Below are positions 45,881 through 56,881 of a stretch of 64,000 nucleotides of DNA, in pieces. The position numbers and the translations under genes are program-made. The stretch's first letter is position 1, and each line of letters begins with the position of its first letter. This stretch comes from Metallyticus violacea. Its lineage: Eukaryota; Arthropoda; Insecta; Mantodea; Metallyticidae. The stretch covers positions 31,075,001-31,139,000 of the forward strand of contig CM060831.1 of NCBI GenBank assembly GCA_030762175.1, read 5' to 3'. The notes beneath the pieces were generated by a model. It was not told where the DNA came from, did no database searches, and was given only the letters and a program-made list of their open reading frames with translations.

Positions 45881-45954
45881 TGGAACGCTTTACAATAATA
45901 TAATTTAAAGTTTAAATAAACCTGTTCAAATTCCACAGTTGAACTGTTGTAGTA

Positions 45955-46380
45955 CGGTACAAGCCTTGGTGGCCTTTTTCCCCCTTATTGGACCTGAGAT
46001 TACATCATCCAGCTTCTTATTTAAGTTACGTTGATATTATACTCGTGGGCAATGCGGTGCATCAGTTTTCTGGGCAAAACAATGTTGTCACGTTTCAGAA
46101 ACCTCTTTCAATACATATATAGTGTTAACAGAGAACGGGCGTGAAAGTGAGGGTAAATAATTTATTCATTTATTCTTTATTTATTAAGGCATCCCATATA
46201 TTCTTACTAATATGAGGAACTGGAAACATTCACAGTTTATACTCCATCTTTGATGTACGAAAGTAACAGTGGCAACCCTGGAAAATTACCACATATCTCT
46301 TAGTAGTGTGTTACTGTTTAGAAGAAAGCAATAATGTTAACCACTCGGAACGCGGTGGGATGGAGCGAGGCTATTAACGT
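45955..46380 (-). repeat. Unknown dispersed repeat, copy B (inverted)
   Basis: In reverse it reads CCTCGCTCCATCCCACCGCG, TTCCGAGTGG, TCTTCTAAACAGTAACACAC, TTTCGTACATCAAAGATGGA, ATATGGGATGCCTTAATAAA, GAATAAATGAATAAATTATT, CTGTTAACACTATATATG, CGTGACAACATTGTTTTG and GTAATCTCAGG. It is longer than copy A at the 3' side and matches copy C there. With copy A it forms an inverted repeat with arms of about 300 bp. Confidence 0.78.
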
Positions 46381-46855
46381 CTGTTCCTCACTTTAAGCTA
46401 AGTTAAACTTGACCGAATCCGATTTGTTTTGCGGGTCATGTAGCCCACCACCTATCAGCATGAAGCTTATTAAGAGTGCAACAAAATGTTACTAATACAT
46501 ACATATTGGGCGTCCAAACCTATTGTCCGCTTTCGGACAATTTGTTGCTTCACAACAATGATCCTGCTCCACGGGCAATTCAACAATGCAGTGTCTTGAG
46601 AGAACGCCTACAAATGTGTTAACAGTGCAGATTATTTCCTATTCGCAGAGACGAGGAAATTTCTGCACAGATGTAAAATTTTTGCCTTATAGAAATTGTT
46701 GTGCCTACTTCCAGAACTGGTTTCAAGTACTATACCTTGCAAAAATGTAGTGATTGTGGTATTTGTATTGTATTCATTTCAGTACCATCATTATACCTTC
46801 TACCGATATGCACTATCAACAAACATATCTTTCCGCACTTATGCTGGAGTGTGTT

Positions 46856-46918
46856 TTCTTTATTTTTTCTTCCTTTTTTCTTTTCTTTTTCTTTTCTTTT
46901 CTTTTTTCTTTTTTTTTC
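46856..46918. repeat. Pyrimidine-rich tail, (CTTTT)n
   Basis: A run of T with regular C, directly at the 3' end of the reverse-oriented SINE A copy that starts at 46919. In the SINE sense it is an A-rich tail with G interruptions. Confidence 0.85.
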
Positions 46919-47178
46919 CGGATGCTCTTTAACATCTCAGGTCATCAGTGTCCCATTGAATTCAGGGCGTGAAACGGCCGACAAATTTTGCTCAGAGACC
47001 TCTTTTTTCAGGCTTGGGGTTCTTTATCGTGCCGTAAATGTACGACATGGAACCCACGGCCTCGTTTCCCTTCCAAAGGATTTTTACGCAAGAAAAAATC
47101 CATCGGTCCTGGCCGGATTCGAACACGCGATTTTGGGTTTAGGAGGCAAGTATGGTTACCACTACACCGCAAGGACCT
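46919..47178 (-). mobile_element. SINE family A, complete copy
   Basis: Read in reverse: a head beginning AGGTCCTTGCGGTGTAGTGG, then TAACCATACTTGCCTCCTAA, then a B box GTGTTCGAATCCGGCCAGG. The body has TACGACATGGAACC (as its complement), GGCCGTTTCACGCCCTGA and TGATGACCTGAGATGTTAAA. A short deletion removes the GGAAGCCATACTT segment of the family. The 170-codon forward frame across it (46701-47213) is fortuitous. Confidence 0.9.
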
Positions 47179-49328
47179 ACAAGAGTGTAAAGGTGATGAA
47201 GAGAAAGAGATAAAGCACTATGATTGGACATGGACAGAGCGTGTACATTAAAGCAAATGCTTCTTTATGAGTCTCGCAATGGTCACACTGTCTTATTACG
47301 ACAGCTTCATAAACAATTAAAATGATTGTTTGAAAAACCCTCTTATAATAATTTATTAAATAATTTTTGTTTATTAATAACCTAAATAACAAAATGAACT
47401 GGACCTGTTTGTTGACATCGCATATCAGAGAATAGTTGTTACGACAGTTGCACACTGTCACTCTCCCAGTCAAGTTCTTACAATAATACTTTTAGCTAAT
47501 AATTCTGAACAGATATTCCTGATTTCATAAATGTTAAAACACACCCCTACATGGCCGGCAGTTTCCAGGTAAATAATTTGTCACAACATTATTCAAAGAT
47601 ACGATGGGTGCCTTTGTGTGGAAAATGCGTGCGGCTATAGGGGACATGTAGAATTCAACATTTTGTATGAACAGCTCTGCGTTGTAAATTCTAACGGCCA
47701 CGAGGATGTATTCAATTCGACATACAAAGGCCATTTGTATGAATTATTGGCTTCCATGTTATGTCATGAAAAAAATTTCAAAGCCACAAAATACGTTGAC
47801 TGTAGCTAATTTTGTATAATGATTAACCCTGACTCCCAGCGAAACTCATGGTCAATGTCAACAATATTAATGGACTACGGAAGCGGATTTACATACCATG
47901 GCGATAGGAACTTCCGCTCAGTCGCGCCAAATATGTGCGGCAACTGTTTTAACAATATCAGTCAATTTTTTATTTATTTAAAACCTGGAAAACGTACCAT
48001 GACATAATCAACACACTCGATTAATATAGACTTCTTATATCTAACTAAAACGTAATAAAATAAACAATAATTCAAATTAAGATTTCTATAAAAATTTGGC
48101 ATTCTTGTATTTTAGCCTACTTTTTACAGGTGAAATATAATTAGCAATTAGTAGACAAACTGTATATTTTAAATTTAGTATTCTAACAACTTTTTTTTAA
48201 AAAAAAATCTGAAATCCGAGTCAATATAATTTCTTCGTTACTGATTCCACGCGTATATTTTTTTTTCTCTACATTCAAGAACAAATTCATATTACAAAGA
48301 CTCCATCGAAACTAGTGAATTTATTTGTATATTTGATTTATTTACGGACACGTCATCAGCGTCCCATTCAATTCAGGCCGAAAGCCTATATTTAAAATAT
48401 AATTTTGTATGGAATTTGTGTCAGTTTGACCAAAAATTAATGTAGATATAAATAGCATCCAATTAAAATATATCGACAACTTTTTTTATTCTTCAAATTA
48501 TGGACATGCCTGGATTTGACATTTGATCACCACGAGATGACATAAATAAGATTATTTTTAAACGGTTACGAGTAGAAACGAGTATTGAAAATCAAAATCA
48601 CAGAAATGATTTTATGATGAATCTTATTACAAAGTATGGCTTGAATCAGGCCTTCGCTCTTTGTTTGTGGGGGTTGTGGCCAATTTACTTCAGGAAACCA
48701 AAAAATATCCTTTTTCTCTACACTTATTTACTTTCTGTTCTGACCGCTTTCCTGTCCGCTGAACGAAATTTTCGATCACTTATTTCCGCATCCTATGCAG
48801 TCCTTTGCTTGGCTTCTTCTTATTTTAGCATGTCCATTCTTTCTGCTTTATAATGCCAGTATACGCTTTTAAAGCCTTTGTTCGCCTTTCTCCAGCGTTT
48901 CCTAAACTCACATTTGGGTTAAAAACTTTACGAGAGAGTAGTACATAGGATTGGGAAAATTCGGCTAAATGAGAACAAATGTTTTATAGCGTGCTCGTAA
49001 TAAACAACATTAAAACTACGATTTATGATGCCACGTTTTTAAGTTTCAAGAAAAATAAGTCTAATGTTGCAGGAAAGTAATCATTCTTAACATCCTCTGA
49101 CCATCTAAATTATAAATTACATTTTTGCTTTCAGTTTCAATATTTCAAGACATAAGAACAGAGGGAAGTAAAACAAAAACAAAATCTCCTTAACAGGAAT
49201 TCCAAGCACCGAAAAATTAATAGATAGTGCAAGCCCGCACTAAACGAGGGTTCAAAATGTAGCGTCATAAATCAATTATGAACACACCTTATTGCAGTGA
49301 AGCACTAGAAAGGTGGGATAAATAACAA
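47179..49328. other. Intergenic sequence
   Basis: Contains a small SINE A fragment (48335). Overlapping forward and reverse frames of about 65 codons at 47534-47809 are open on both strands but unrecognised. A forward 79-codon hydrophobic frame (48614-48853) has no family match. Confidence 0.45.
48335..48384 (-). mobile_element. SINE family A, 3' fragment
   Basis: GATTTATTTACGGAC followed by GTCATCAGCGTCCCATTCAA and TTCAGGCCGAAAG: the extreme 3' end of family A in reverse. The element stops about 45 bp in. Confidence 0.75.
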
Positions 49329-49735
49329 TAACCTCGCCCCATTGAACCAAGTTCCAAGTATGTATTGTTATCAATTTCTTCTAAACAGCAACATGCTGCC
49401 ACGTATGCCCAGTAGTTCTACGGCGTTGCCACTGTAACTTTCGTACATCAAAGATTGAGCAGTAATTATTAAATTTCCTCTTTTTCATATTATTAAGTAT
49501 ATCTGGGGATGTATCAATAATTAAAAATAAACTGCTAATTATTTCCACATCCCACCTCTCTTAGCACTAAATATATAGGTAATGAAAGAGATTGCAGAGC
49601 AGAGACGTGACAACATTGTTTTTCTGAGCGAACTCTTGTACATCTCATTCCTCACGTGTACCATACATAAATAAGCAGCAGGATAACTGTAATCTCAGTT
49701 CAGGGTAAGAAGACCATCAATGCTTGTCCCATTTT
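49329..49735 (+). repeat. Unknown dispersed repeat, copy C
   Basis: Third copy of the family at 45.55 and 46.4 kb: CCTCGCCCCATTGAACCAAG, TTCTTCTAAACAGCAACATG, CTTTCGTACATCAAAGATTG, CTCTTAGCACTAAATATATA, ACGTGACAACATTGTTTTTC, CATAAATAAGCAGCAGGATA and ACTGTAATCTCAGTTCAGGG, the last parts matching copy B. Confidence 0.75.
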
Positions 49736-49789
49736 TTTTAACGGCCATCGCGACCTGAACATCTACTGTGCCAAATAATGGGTGATAGA

Positions 49790-49962
49790 TTATAACTGAC
49801 CGAATGAATTCAGGGGACGTTGTGACTTAAGTTTTCCAGGTAATCATCTAAAGAACTGAGGACAACCCCAGGAAAAACCTGAGTTATAAAAGTAACCAAC
49901 CGAAAATCGAACACGGGATCGCCACGTGGGAATCGCAAGCGCTACCGCTAGGCTATAGCATT
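49790..49962 (-). mobile_element. SINE family C (different tRNA-like head, body related to B)
   Basis: Read in reverse it begins GCTATAGCCTAGCGGTAGCG, with a canonical A box. The B box follows in CCGTGTTCGATTTTCGG. Then come CTCAGGTTTTTCCTGGGG and TTGTCCTCAGTTCTTTAGAT, resembling the AGGTTTT..CTCAGTCCT part of family B. It has a head unlike B, so it is treated as a separate, related family. Confidence 0.65.
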
Positions 49963-49992
49963 ATTCTAGACTTGTCCCATAAAAGATTATGT

Positions 49993-50039
49993 AAAAAAAA
50001 AAAAAAGAAAGAAAAAAGAAAAAAAGAAAGAAAGAAAGA
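49993..50039. repeat. A-rich (GAAA)n repeat
   Basis: A-run followed by irregular GAAA units. It lies just 3' of the tRNA-like start of SINE C, outside its body. Confidence 0.85.
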
Positions 50040-50159
50040 CTCTCTAAAAGCAGAGATCCCCATAAATCCTAGGAACGTTGTAAACATTTACACTTCTGAC
50101 CTGTTTTAACTTTTGTGAGAAAAGAAATTAACATAATCATTCCCACATTCAACAGGTAT

Positions 50160-50206
50160 ACCGCCGTACTGTATGCTGTATACCGGTATACAGTATACCG
50201 TCGGCG
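50160..50206. repeat. Imperfect inverted repeat with 18-bp perfect core
   Basis: The arms CCGCCGTACTGTATGCTGTA and its near complement surround the perfect palindrome CTGTATACCGGTATACAG at 50176-50193. It ends exactly where the SINE B head begins. Confidence 0.8.
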
Positions 50207-50480
50207 GTGGCCGGGTCGTTAAGGCGGGGACTCATAAGCGGGAGGTTTGGGGTTCAATTCCCACCAGGACCGTCCTCCCTTATTGAGGTTTTTTTTTCAG
50301 GTTTTTCTCAGTCCTCATAAATGGCAAATGCCGGAGAGGTACTCTAAATTTAGGACTGGAATGTTTCCTTCCTCAAAAAAAAAAAAAAAAAAAAAATCCC
50401 AATTTACCATTTCATCAGTGTCCACCGCCTGTGTGCCTCAGTAGTAAAAACGGGCGTTAAACTCTACTCAAGCAATAAAC
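50203..50480 (+). mobile_element. SINE family B, complete copy
   Basis: The best-preserved family B copy. The head is CGGTGGCCGGGTCGTTAAGG with CGGGGACTCATAAGCGG and a B box GGGGTTCAATTCCCACC. The body has TTTTCAGGTTTTTCTCAGTC, CATAAATGGCAAATGCCGGA, GAGGTACTCTAAATTTAGGA, an internal A24 run, CATCAGTGTCCACCGCCTGT, GTGCCTCAGTAGTAAAAACG and GGCGTTAAACTCTACTC. Transcription by polymerase III from the A and B boxes is what the family layout implies. Confidence 0.92.
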
Positions 50481-51039
50481 AGTCAAGCTACACTTAGTGC
50501 ATTTAAATCTAAGTTCACCCTACACTTGTATTAACGTTTCCACAATTCGAACTGTGTTGTGTCTGAACATCAGGACATAAAAAGTAACGAAGCAGCAGAT
50601 AAATTGGCAAAAGAAAAGAACTAAGCTTGACTTCATAAAACCAGACTCTTGCTGCAGCATTGCAGACTGTGTTTTATCAACATTAACATAAAATAAAATA
50701 TATTTTGGTACATATAGAAATGTTCTTACTGATAAAGAAAAAAATTAATCCAGCGATTCAATCAGGTATTTATGTGTCAAATAATCTTGAAACTCAATGT
50801 AGAGCGAAAGGAAAAAAATTCTAATTTTAATTATGGTTGGCTATACAGAGAGGTAACGATCTCACGAGAGATGACTAATTTACTTAATAATATGCACCCG
50901 AACCGCAATCCAATGACTATGAGGAAATTTACTCACACTGGAAGCGTAAAGTAATTTTCAAGATCAGGTCGTGGAAAAGTGCAACCAATGGCCATACTAT
51001 GAGAACTGTTCAATAAATATTTTTTCCTCCACCCTTACT
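50481..51039. other. AT-rich intergenic sequence
   Basis: A 60-codon forward frame at 50772-50954 is unrecognised. The last 40 bases may be the 3' end of the reverse mariner that follows. Confidence 0.5.
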
Positions 51040-51530
51040 TATCCCCACAATTTTTATCTTTCTCACAGTAGTCCCCTTGGATGCAATTCAATTGTTCCAG
51101 CGTTTATACCAGTCTTTAAAGACGTGCTGGAAACCATTTTTGACAGGGACTATCGGAAGGGTGAGGGACATTGATTTTTGTGAGATATTCAACAACACAT
51201 TTGTGATATGAGGTCGTGCGTTATCGTGATGCACCATCCAGTGTGTTGCACAGAAATGTGTGTGTTGCACCTTTTGCGTGTGACATGACCTTGCAGAATG
51301 TTCACGATATCCCTGCAGTACTGCCCAGTTACAGTTGTGTGTGCAGGTAACAAATGCCCGTAATTTTCCAAGTAGAAGCACCCACTTTTGCTTTTGTTGG
51401 TGTTGATCATAGAACTTTGCTGTTTGCTCTCAGGATAGAAATGATGTAACCAAGTTTCATCAGCAACGCTGCCTTTAAAAGAAACCCCGCATCTTCCTGT
51501 AACATAATCAACTTCATGCAAATCGGCAGC
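51040..51530 (-). pseudogene. mariner transposase relic
   Basis: A reverse mariner. SVADETWLHHFYPESKQQS holds the first Asp near 51460. A decayed middle follows. Then MVHHDNARPHITN holds the second Asp near 51225. The third-Asp block is degraded (SLTLPIVPVKNGF in one frame, PHPSDSPC in another). FQHVFKDWYKRWNNCI near 51090 is the C-terminal end. Spacing between the first two Asp is shorter than usual, which implies a deletion. The DNA-binding domain is not readable upstream. Two of three catalytic Asp are retained, but frameshifts make it inactive. The DWYKRWNNC ending differs from the mariners at 43 and 55 kb, suggesting a separate lineage. Confidence 0.85.
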
Positions 51531-51966
51531 GAGCGTCCTAATGTTCGGGAATCACCAGTCTTCGTACACAAACACATCAAATGCCCAATTTTTCAGTTAC
51601 CTACGTGCGAGTGGCACCCAGTGAAATTTTCAGAATGTCTGAAAATGATATTTGACAATCTTCTTTCACAATGGCAGAATGTTAACGTTTTCTTCTGTAG
51701 AGTATAAGCTGCCGCATTGGGTCCACCTTCCTTTGAAATTGATTACTTCCCCTCTTTACACATTTTAAACCATCTTCGACCTGCGTTATAAAAAAGATCC
51801 CAATCTCCATAGACCTTCTGTGACATTGTATAGGCTTTAGTTGAAGATTTGTTGAGTCGAAAGCAGAATATCAGAGCAGTATATTGTTCGTCGCGTGTCA
51901 CCTCCATTTTGCTGTAGTCGGAACTGAATATGTCTCAACTTGCATTTCTCTCACAGTGGAACCCGA
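51531..51966. other. Probable remains of mariner 5' part, unreadable
   Basis: The reverse strand here should contain the DNA-binding half of the mariner above, but only loose similarity could be traced. No other feature was seen. Confidence 0.35.
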
Positions 51967-51974
51967 AGTGATAA

Positions 51975-52240
51975 GTCGGTCCTGGTGGTCTAGTTGCTCT
52001 TGCCTATTAAATCCAAGATCCCGGCCAGGATCCATGGATCTATTCAGGCGTAAAAAACCTAAGTATGGCTTCCTTCGGAAGGGAAGTAAAGTCGTGGGTC
52101 CCGTATCGTAGAAAGAACCTCAAGCCTGAAATAAGAGGTCTCTGAGCAAAATTTGTCGGCCGTTTCACGCCCTGAAATGAATGGGATGCTGATGAGCTGA
52201 AACGTTAACGAGCGTCCGTAAATAAACAAAATCAACAACG
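51975..52240 (+). mobile_element. SINE family A copy with 8-bp target-site duplication
   Basis: The head is GTCGGTCCTGGTGGTCTAGT with a deletion in the D-arm region and a lost B box (CCCGGCCAGGATCC). The body is typical: CCTAAGTATGGCTTCCTTCG, GAAGGGAAGTAAAGTCGTGG, GGCCGTTTCACGCCCTGA and AGCGTCCGTAAATAAAC. AGTGATAA occurs directly before (51967-51974) and just after (52243-52250), consistent with a target-site duplication. Confidence 0.92.
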
Positions 52241-52429
52241 GTAGTGATAATAATGAAACTAGTACCAGGTGTAAATTTATACTAAGTTAACAAAACATTG
52301 TAAAGTTAAACTTTAGCGCGAGATTTATGGTTGTAAAAAAATGATAATTTTTTATTGAACAGCGCTGGTACATTGGAAGTTCTTCTAATATACTATAAAT
52401 AAAATAATTATAATTCAAAGTTCTACAAT

Positions 52430-53040
52430 GAAAAAGCTTAAAAGTACCCAATACCATTTATAAATTTAAATTTTTGCAGAAACTTTCAGAGGACAATCCC
52501 GACAGAAGAATGCAGTTTTGATAATTAATGATGGAAAACATCAACAACAATCCAGCTTTTCTTAAGCAAATTCTATTCTCAGATGAATATATAATCTGCC
52601 TCAATGGATTTGTCAACAGACACACTGTCACAATGAATGGAGAAGAACCACACCCAACATCCATAAAAATTTCATTGTTTAGGTTGGTATTGTTGGGGTT
52701 CATATCTTAGGTTCGTTCTTCTTTAGAGAAATGCTAAACGCAAATATATACTTGGATTTGCTTCGGAATCACATAGTATCCGGCTATTATAAATTGGTTT
52801 CCCAATCCAGTCAACCAAGGGCTATATGAAGATGACACTTTTACTCAGCAAGATGAGCTCCAACCAACTATAAACAGAAAGTTCGTCAGTACTCGTGGCA
52901 GGCAAGGCCCCCTGATATATCGCCTTTGATCTTCTTTGTGGGAGCCGTTCTATCCAGTAACATATCGGAAAAACCTAACAACTTCGATCTTCAATATCGT
53001 ATAGGGGAAATGACGCAAGACATTCCTAAAGCCTGTTAAT
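52430..53040 (+). pseudogene. DUF4817-type transposase relic, linker plus DDE domain
   Basis: The most complete catalytic domain of this type here. KLSEDNPDRRMQF near 52481 and MMENINNNPAFLKQ lead to ILFSDEYIICLNGFVNRHTV with the first Asp near 52582. VGIVGVHILGSFFF and REMLNANIYLDLLRNHI follow. FTQQDELQPTINRKF near 52842 holds the second Asp. PPDISPLIFFVGA near 52910 is the PPRSPDLTPLDFFLWG block, in which the third Asp (PLDFF) has become Ile. SEKPNNFDLQYRIGEM and TQDIPKAC match the C-terminal helices. At least three frameshifts and one lost catalytic residue make it inactive. The first helix-turn-helix is not found. Confidence 0.83.
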
Positions 53041-55689
53041 TAATTCCGTGAAAAAATTTCCATCAACGATTGCCACATTGTCAATTAGGTGAGGGCTACC
53101 TGTTTGAACACAGAGCTGAGAGTTGTTTTATATCATATTAAAAGAAAGGCATTTAATTTCAGAATGATTTCCGGACTTATCATCATTAAAATGGTTTCCA
53201 TGGTGACCATTTCCAGCTTAACATGTTTTATCTTACACCATTCCTTTATTTCCATTTTTAACAAGGAAAGTTTTATTATTTGGTACCCATATGTTACCCC
53301 TTAACTGTTACAGAAGTATCCAGCATGGATACTTTTTGAAAATATCTTAATGAGGCCTATTATATTCGAGGCATACCATCACTTCCGGCTAAATCGGAAG
53401 TGGAAAAATCGGTAATATCAGTTTTGAGTTCCCAATCCAAATGAATTGTCAATTAACCATAAGCTTCAAAAATAATTTAGGTTGTAGATTTTTTAATTAA
53501 TATATAACATCCTTTTGAAAAGCGTAAACGATTAAAATGCTAAAAAAACACGAAATTTCTTTAAAAATTATCAATAGATGAAAGGAAGGGGAAAAGGAAA
53601 AAAAAAAAAAAAAATGTAGGCCCTTTTGGTTTCCGTTTGTACAAAAGGATTTTATTTTCATACTGCAGAAAACAAAGAACATCATTTCAGCTGTATACAG
53701 AATAACAGATCACAATTATTGTTTTATAAGTCAGCGTCTTCGTAATTAAATAATATAGTTTTTATAGCTTCTAAGATAATAAATCATTAATATAAAAACT
53801 TTTATTTTCAGGAATTATGGTTAAAATAATGGTGAACTACTTAAAATTAGGGTTTCCATTTTAATTTAAAACCAAAATATTTTTATTATATGCCACGTTT
53901 ACTTCTGACTTCTCTGATTATAAGATTAAAAAAAAATCGCTGAAATGTTTGATATGGTTGTTCTCGGGTTGTATTTCACACGAGGATCGCAATGAGCCTT
54001 TGAACAAGTCTGTTACATACAATTTGTATACTACCGTATCGAAATGTAAGTAATGCCTACCTTATTTTAGATATCAAACTATGCTCAACAAGATTAACAA
54101 CTAGTGGAAATGCCATTGTACTGTAATTTTTATAAAATAATAATAATTATTGTTATTTTAGAACTGACAGTAGCAGTCTAGCGGCTCTGGGATAAATCCA
54201 TTGAAGATTAGTGCTGCAAATATAACTTTGCACCTCTGTTTTCTACCACTATTTTATAATTACAACTGAAAGTAGCAGTCTTGCTATATCAAGCAATTTA
54301 ACATAATAAATTTACGAAATTATTCAAGCAATGCAAATTACATGGAATAAATAGATCATAATGTTGAAAATTTAAATACCTTCGATTTCTGCAGAAAATA
54401 CGCCAACATAGTATTCTCACTAATTGTTCTAACATTTTTCTTTTTGCACCAAGCTGTAAATAAATCATGTTCTCACTCACACCGTTTTTTAGATTTCTCA
54501 GATAGCAAATATTCCTTATATTAGTCGCCGCTTCAACCACTTCCTGTAGAATTCCTTCAAAAGGGGTTATACCTTTCGTCAAATTTCACTATAATTTTCA
54601 ATTAACCTTCATAACCTCGAGTTACTAAATATTTCAATAAAATCAACATAACACTAACAAAACACTAACGCGTAACTATAAAAACACAGGAGCAAATACT
54701 AATCGATTCAATATTTCTAGTTCTCGTTGTTTTAACTTTCCAAATTAAAATATCTTATAAAATTAAAAATAAGTTACATTAAGATATGGTAGTATAAAAA
54801 TATTTTCTTTAAATTATATTAAACTAAAACTCATAAATACAAATTAACGACTTCGGAATCCTTAGTAATATAATTTATTAAATGTTAATTAAATTGACAA
54901 CATAAGTGCTCCTTAATTCTCCATCGCAGTGATTAAACTTAGCGCATAATAATGTGGGTGTAGACCATGAACGATTGATGACACACACAGGTAAAATTAA
55001 AGTGGGACAGCATAGGTGTACCGGAAGCTGTGAGAAGGGGGGGGGGCGCAGATCCGCCCATGTGGTAGAGCGCACTTCCCGGTTTTTGTGTTAGTCGCCA
55101 TGAAACTCTCAGTGATCTTGTTCACGCTCTTTCGTGCAGCCAACAGTCACATCACACAGGTATAGTATTCATACAAAAATACATTTCTATATTCACAACC
55201 GTTCCTTTCCATATAATTTTAGGAATTTGCAGCTCTCCTCGATTTAGAACAAATGTAGTTTTATCCCACCAGCTGTTTCTGAAAAGCTATTGTTTGGAAT
55301 AAACTCTCACCTGGTGCTTCAAACATTAGATGTGTGTACTGTAAAAATACTGTAATATTTCTGCTTAACTTATGGATACTAGTAAAATATAGAAAAAAAA
55401 TAACGAATAGTCAAGCAAGAAGCATGAATTTTCTTTACGATCTAACTGAATATTTCTTAAGTTAACAACAATGCTATATTAGCCTCTAAAGACGGCTACT
55501 GAAAAAAATTCAGTACAAAATATTAGTTATGATATTGCATACAAGGCTTGTTTGGGCAGTTGGATAAAACGTTTTGTTGTGCAAAATATTCTTTTTATTT
55601 CTCAGCAGATTCTCAATCATGAATTAAACACTTGGTACAGCGAGTATCCAACGTTATCATCCCGCCAGAAAAAAAAAAAAAAAATTTAT
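53041..55689. other. AT-rich intergenic sequence
   Basis: Long AT-rich stretch with A-runs (for example 53600). Frames of 62-94 codons are unrecognised. A GC patch with a G9 run is at 55036. The forward 80-codon frame at 55552-55794 runs into the antisense of the mariner below and is a shadow in its second half. Confidence 0.5.
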
Positions 55690-56660
55690 TATGAAAAATT
55701 CGCAGTCACTGACTGTCATTTCTTCTATGGATTTTTTATATTTGAAAACAGGAAGATGACTCTAGCAGCTAAGCCGGAAGAACAGGTTGAATGAAGAATC
55801 AATTTGAAACGTAATTCGTGCACTTTTGCCTTGTGACTAGATGTGTGGGAGGACGCGTTGTCCCGGGGAAAGATAATTTTTTGTGCACCAATCTTGGTAG
55901 TTTGTCTATCAATTCGTCTTTCAAATGGATCAACAAACTACATAATACACTCCTGTAAGCTTCAAGGATTATTCCTCAAGAATACCACTTCCCATAAAAC
56001 ACTAATCACTGCTTTACTGCACTTTCAGTTGTGTAAGATTCAAATCTCATGCGGCCGGCCATCATGTTTGTTTTTTTCTTCCCATCATTTCCCCTTTTGG
56101 CTTAAACGAATGCTGGGATGGATGTTTATTTCTCGCTCTCCCATTTCATTTCATTCCTTTGGTTCTCTTACAGAGTCAAAAGAACCCAGGGCGAGATGGA
56201 TTGGCGTGGTGTGATTGGTTTTCCCTTTCTAAAGGTTTCTGCCCCGGCGTCTTTACCTTTTGCGGGGCTCGAACTCCTTAGGGGGTGTCACCTCCAGCGG
56301 CGTTAGGGTAAATTCCATCTAAAAGCATTTTATGAACCGTCTACGTCGGTGCGTCACCGCCTTACCTTACCTTAACCCTTCCTTCCGGAGGTGTCCCATT
56401 CGGGGCTTGGGCACAAACGGCCAGCCAATAAGCAAAGCTGAAGTACAGATCCAAGTTACATCAACGGTCACGAATTGGCACAGTGCGGTTAACATCGCAC
56501 TGAAATGCTCCTTTGTGTGGGTTTTTAATCCACAGTCAACAATCACGACTTCCACCGAGCACACAACTACTTCATATGCAATTTTTCCTGCAGGATATTG
56601 TGCACTCATGCCTGCAGTCTCAGATATCTCGTGTACTTCATTTCCGCACCTTCCATAGCA
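55690..56660 (-). pseudogene. mariner transposase relic split by a SINE-like insertion
   Basis: A reverse mariner in two parts. The upstream part, 56660-56380, reads VHNILQEKLHMK, LCARWK, LLTVD, SISVRC and FVTVDVTW: the DNA-binding end and the first Asp, with its neighbour Glu changed to Val. The downstream part, 56044-55690, reads LVFYGKWYS, then GIILEAYRSVL, then KLPRLVHKKL. IIFPRDNASSHTS near 55862 holds the second Asp, and KVHELRFKLILHSTC with GLAARVIFLFSNIKNP follows, where the third Asp is Val. The gap is filled by a repeat of the family at 6.6 kb. The catalytic triad is broken and the frame shifts several times. Confidence 0.82.
56045..56379 (+). mobile_element. SINE-like element D, copy 2, nested in mariner
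   Basis: Begins ATTCAAATCTCATGCGGCCG (B-box-like TTCAAATC; the upstream tRNA part is missing) and continues with a pyrimidine run, CTCGCTCTCCCATTTCATTT, GGCGAGATGGATTGGCG, GGGGCTCGAACTCCTTAGGG and GGTGTCACCTCC, in the same order as 6660-6910. Boundaries are inferred from where mariner similarity stops and resumes; no target duplication was recognised. Confidence 0.6.
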
Positions 56661-56721
56661 ATATAATGAACTTTTTTCAATGATATATTTAGTGGTGAGC
56701 GCGTTTTATTTTCAATGAATG

Positions 56722-56881
56722 TGCGGCCACATCTGATTAAATCGCTCATTTAATCACATATAAAAATATTCTCGACGCTGTTAAAGAGCTCAGCTTTGAT
56801 ATGCGGCCACATCTGATTAAATCGCTCATTTAATCACATATAAAAATATTCTCAACGCTGTTAAAGAGCTCAGCTTTGATA
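56722..56881. repeat. 80-bp tandem duplication
   Basis: Two adjacent 80-bp copies, 56722-56801 and 56802-56881, starting TGCGGCCACATCTGATTAAA. They differ only at G/A in CTCGACG versus CTCAACG. Within each unit, GATTAAATC and CATTTAATCA are partly complementary. Confidence 0.95.

Noticed and set aside
46701..47213. 170-codon forward frame
   Set aside because: It crosses a pyrimidine run and the antisense of a SINE A copy; the residues over the SINE recur wherever the SINE is read in that frame (for example 8079-8312).
48614..48853. Hydrophobic 79-codon frame that might be a membrane protein
   Set aside because: T-rich forward strand naturally encodes Phe/Leu/Ser-rich frames; no start context, family or neighbour supports it.
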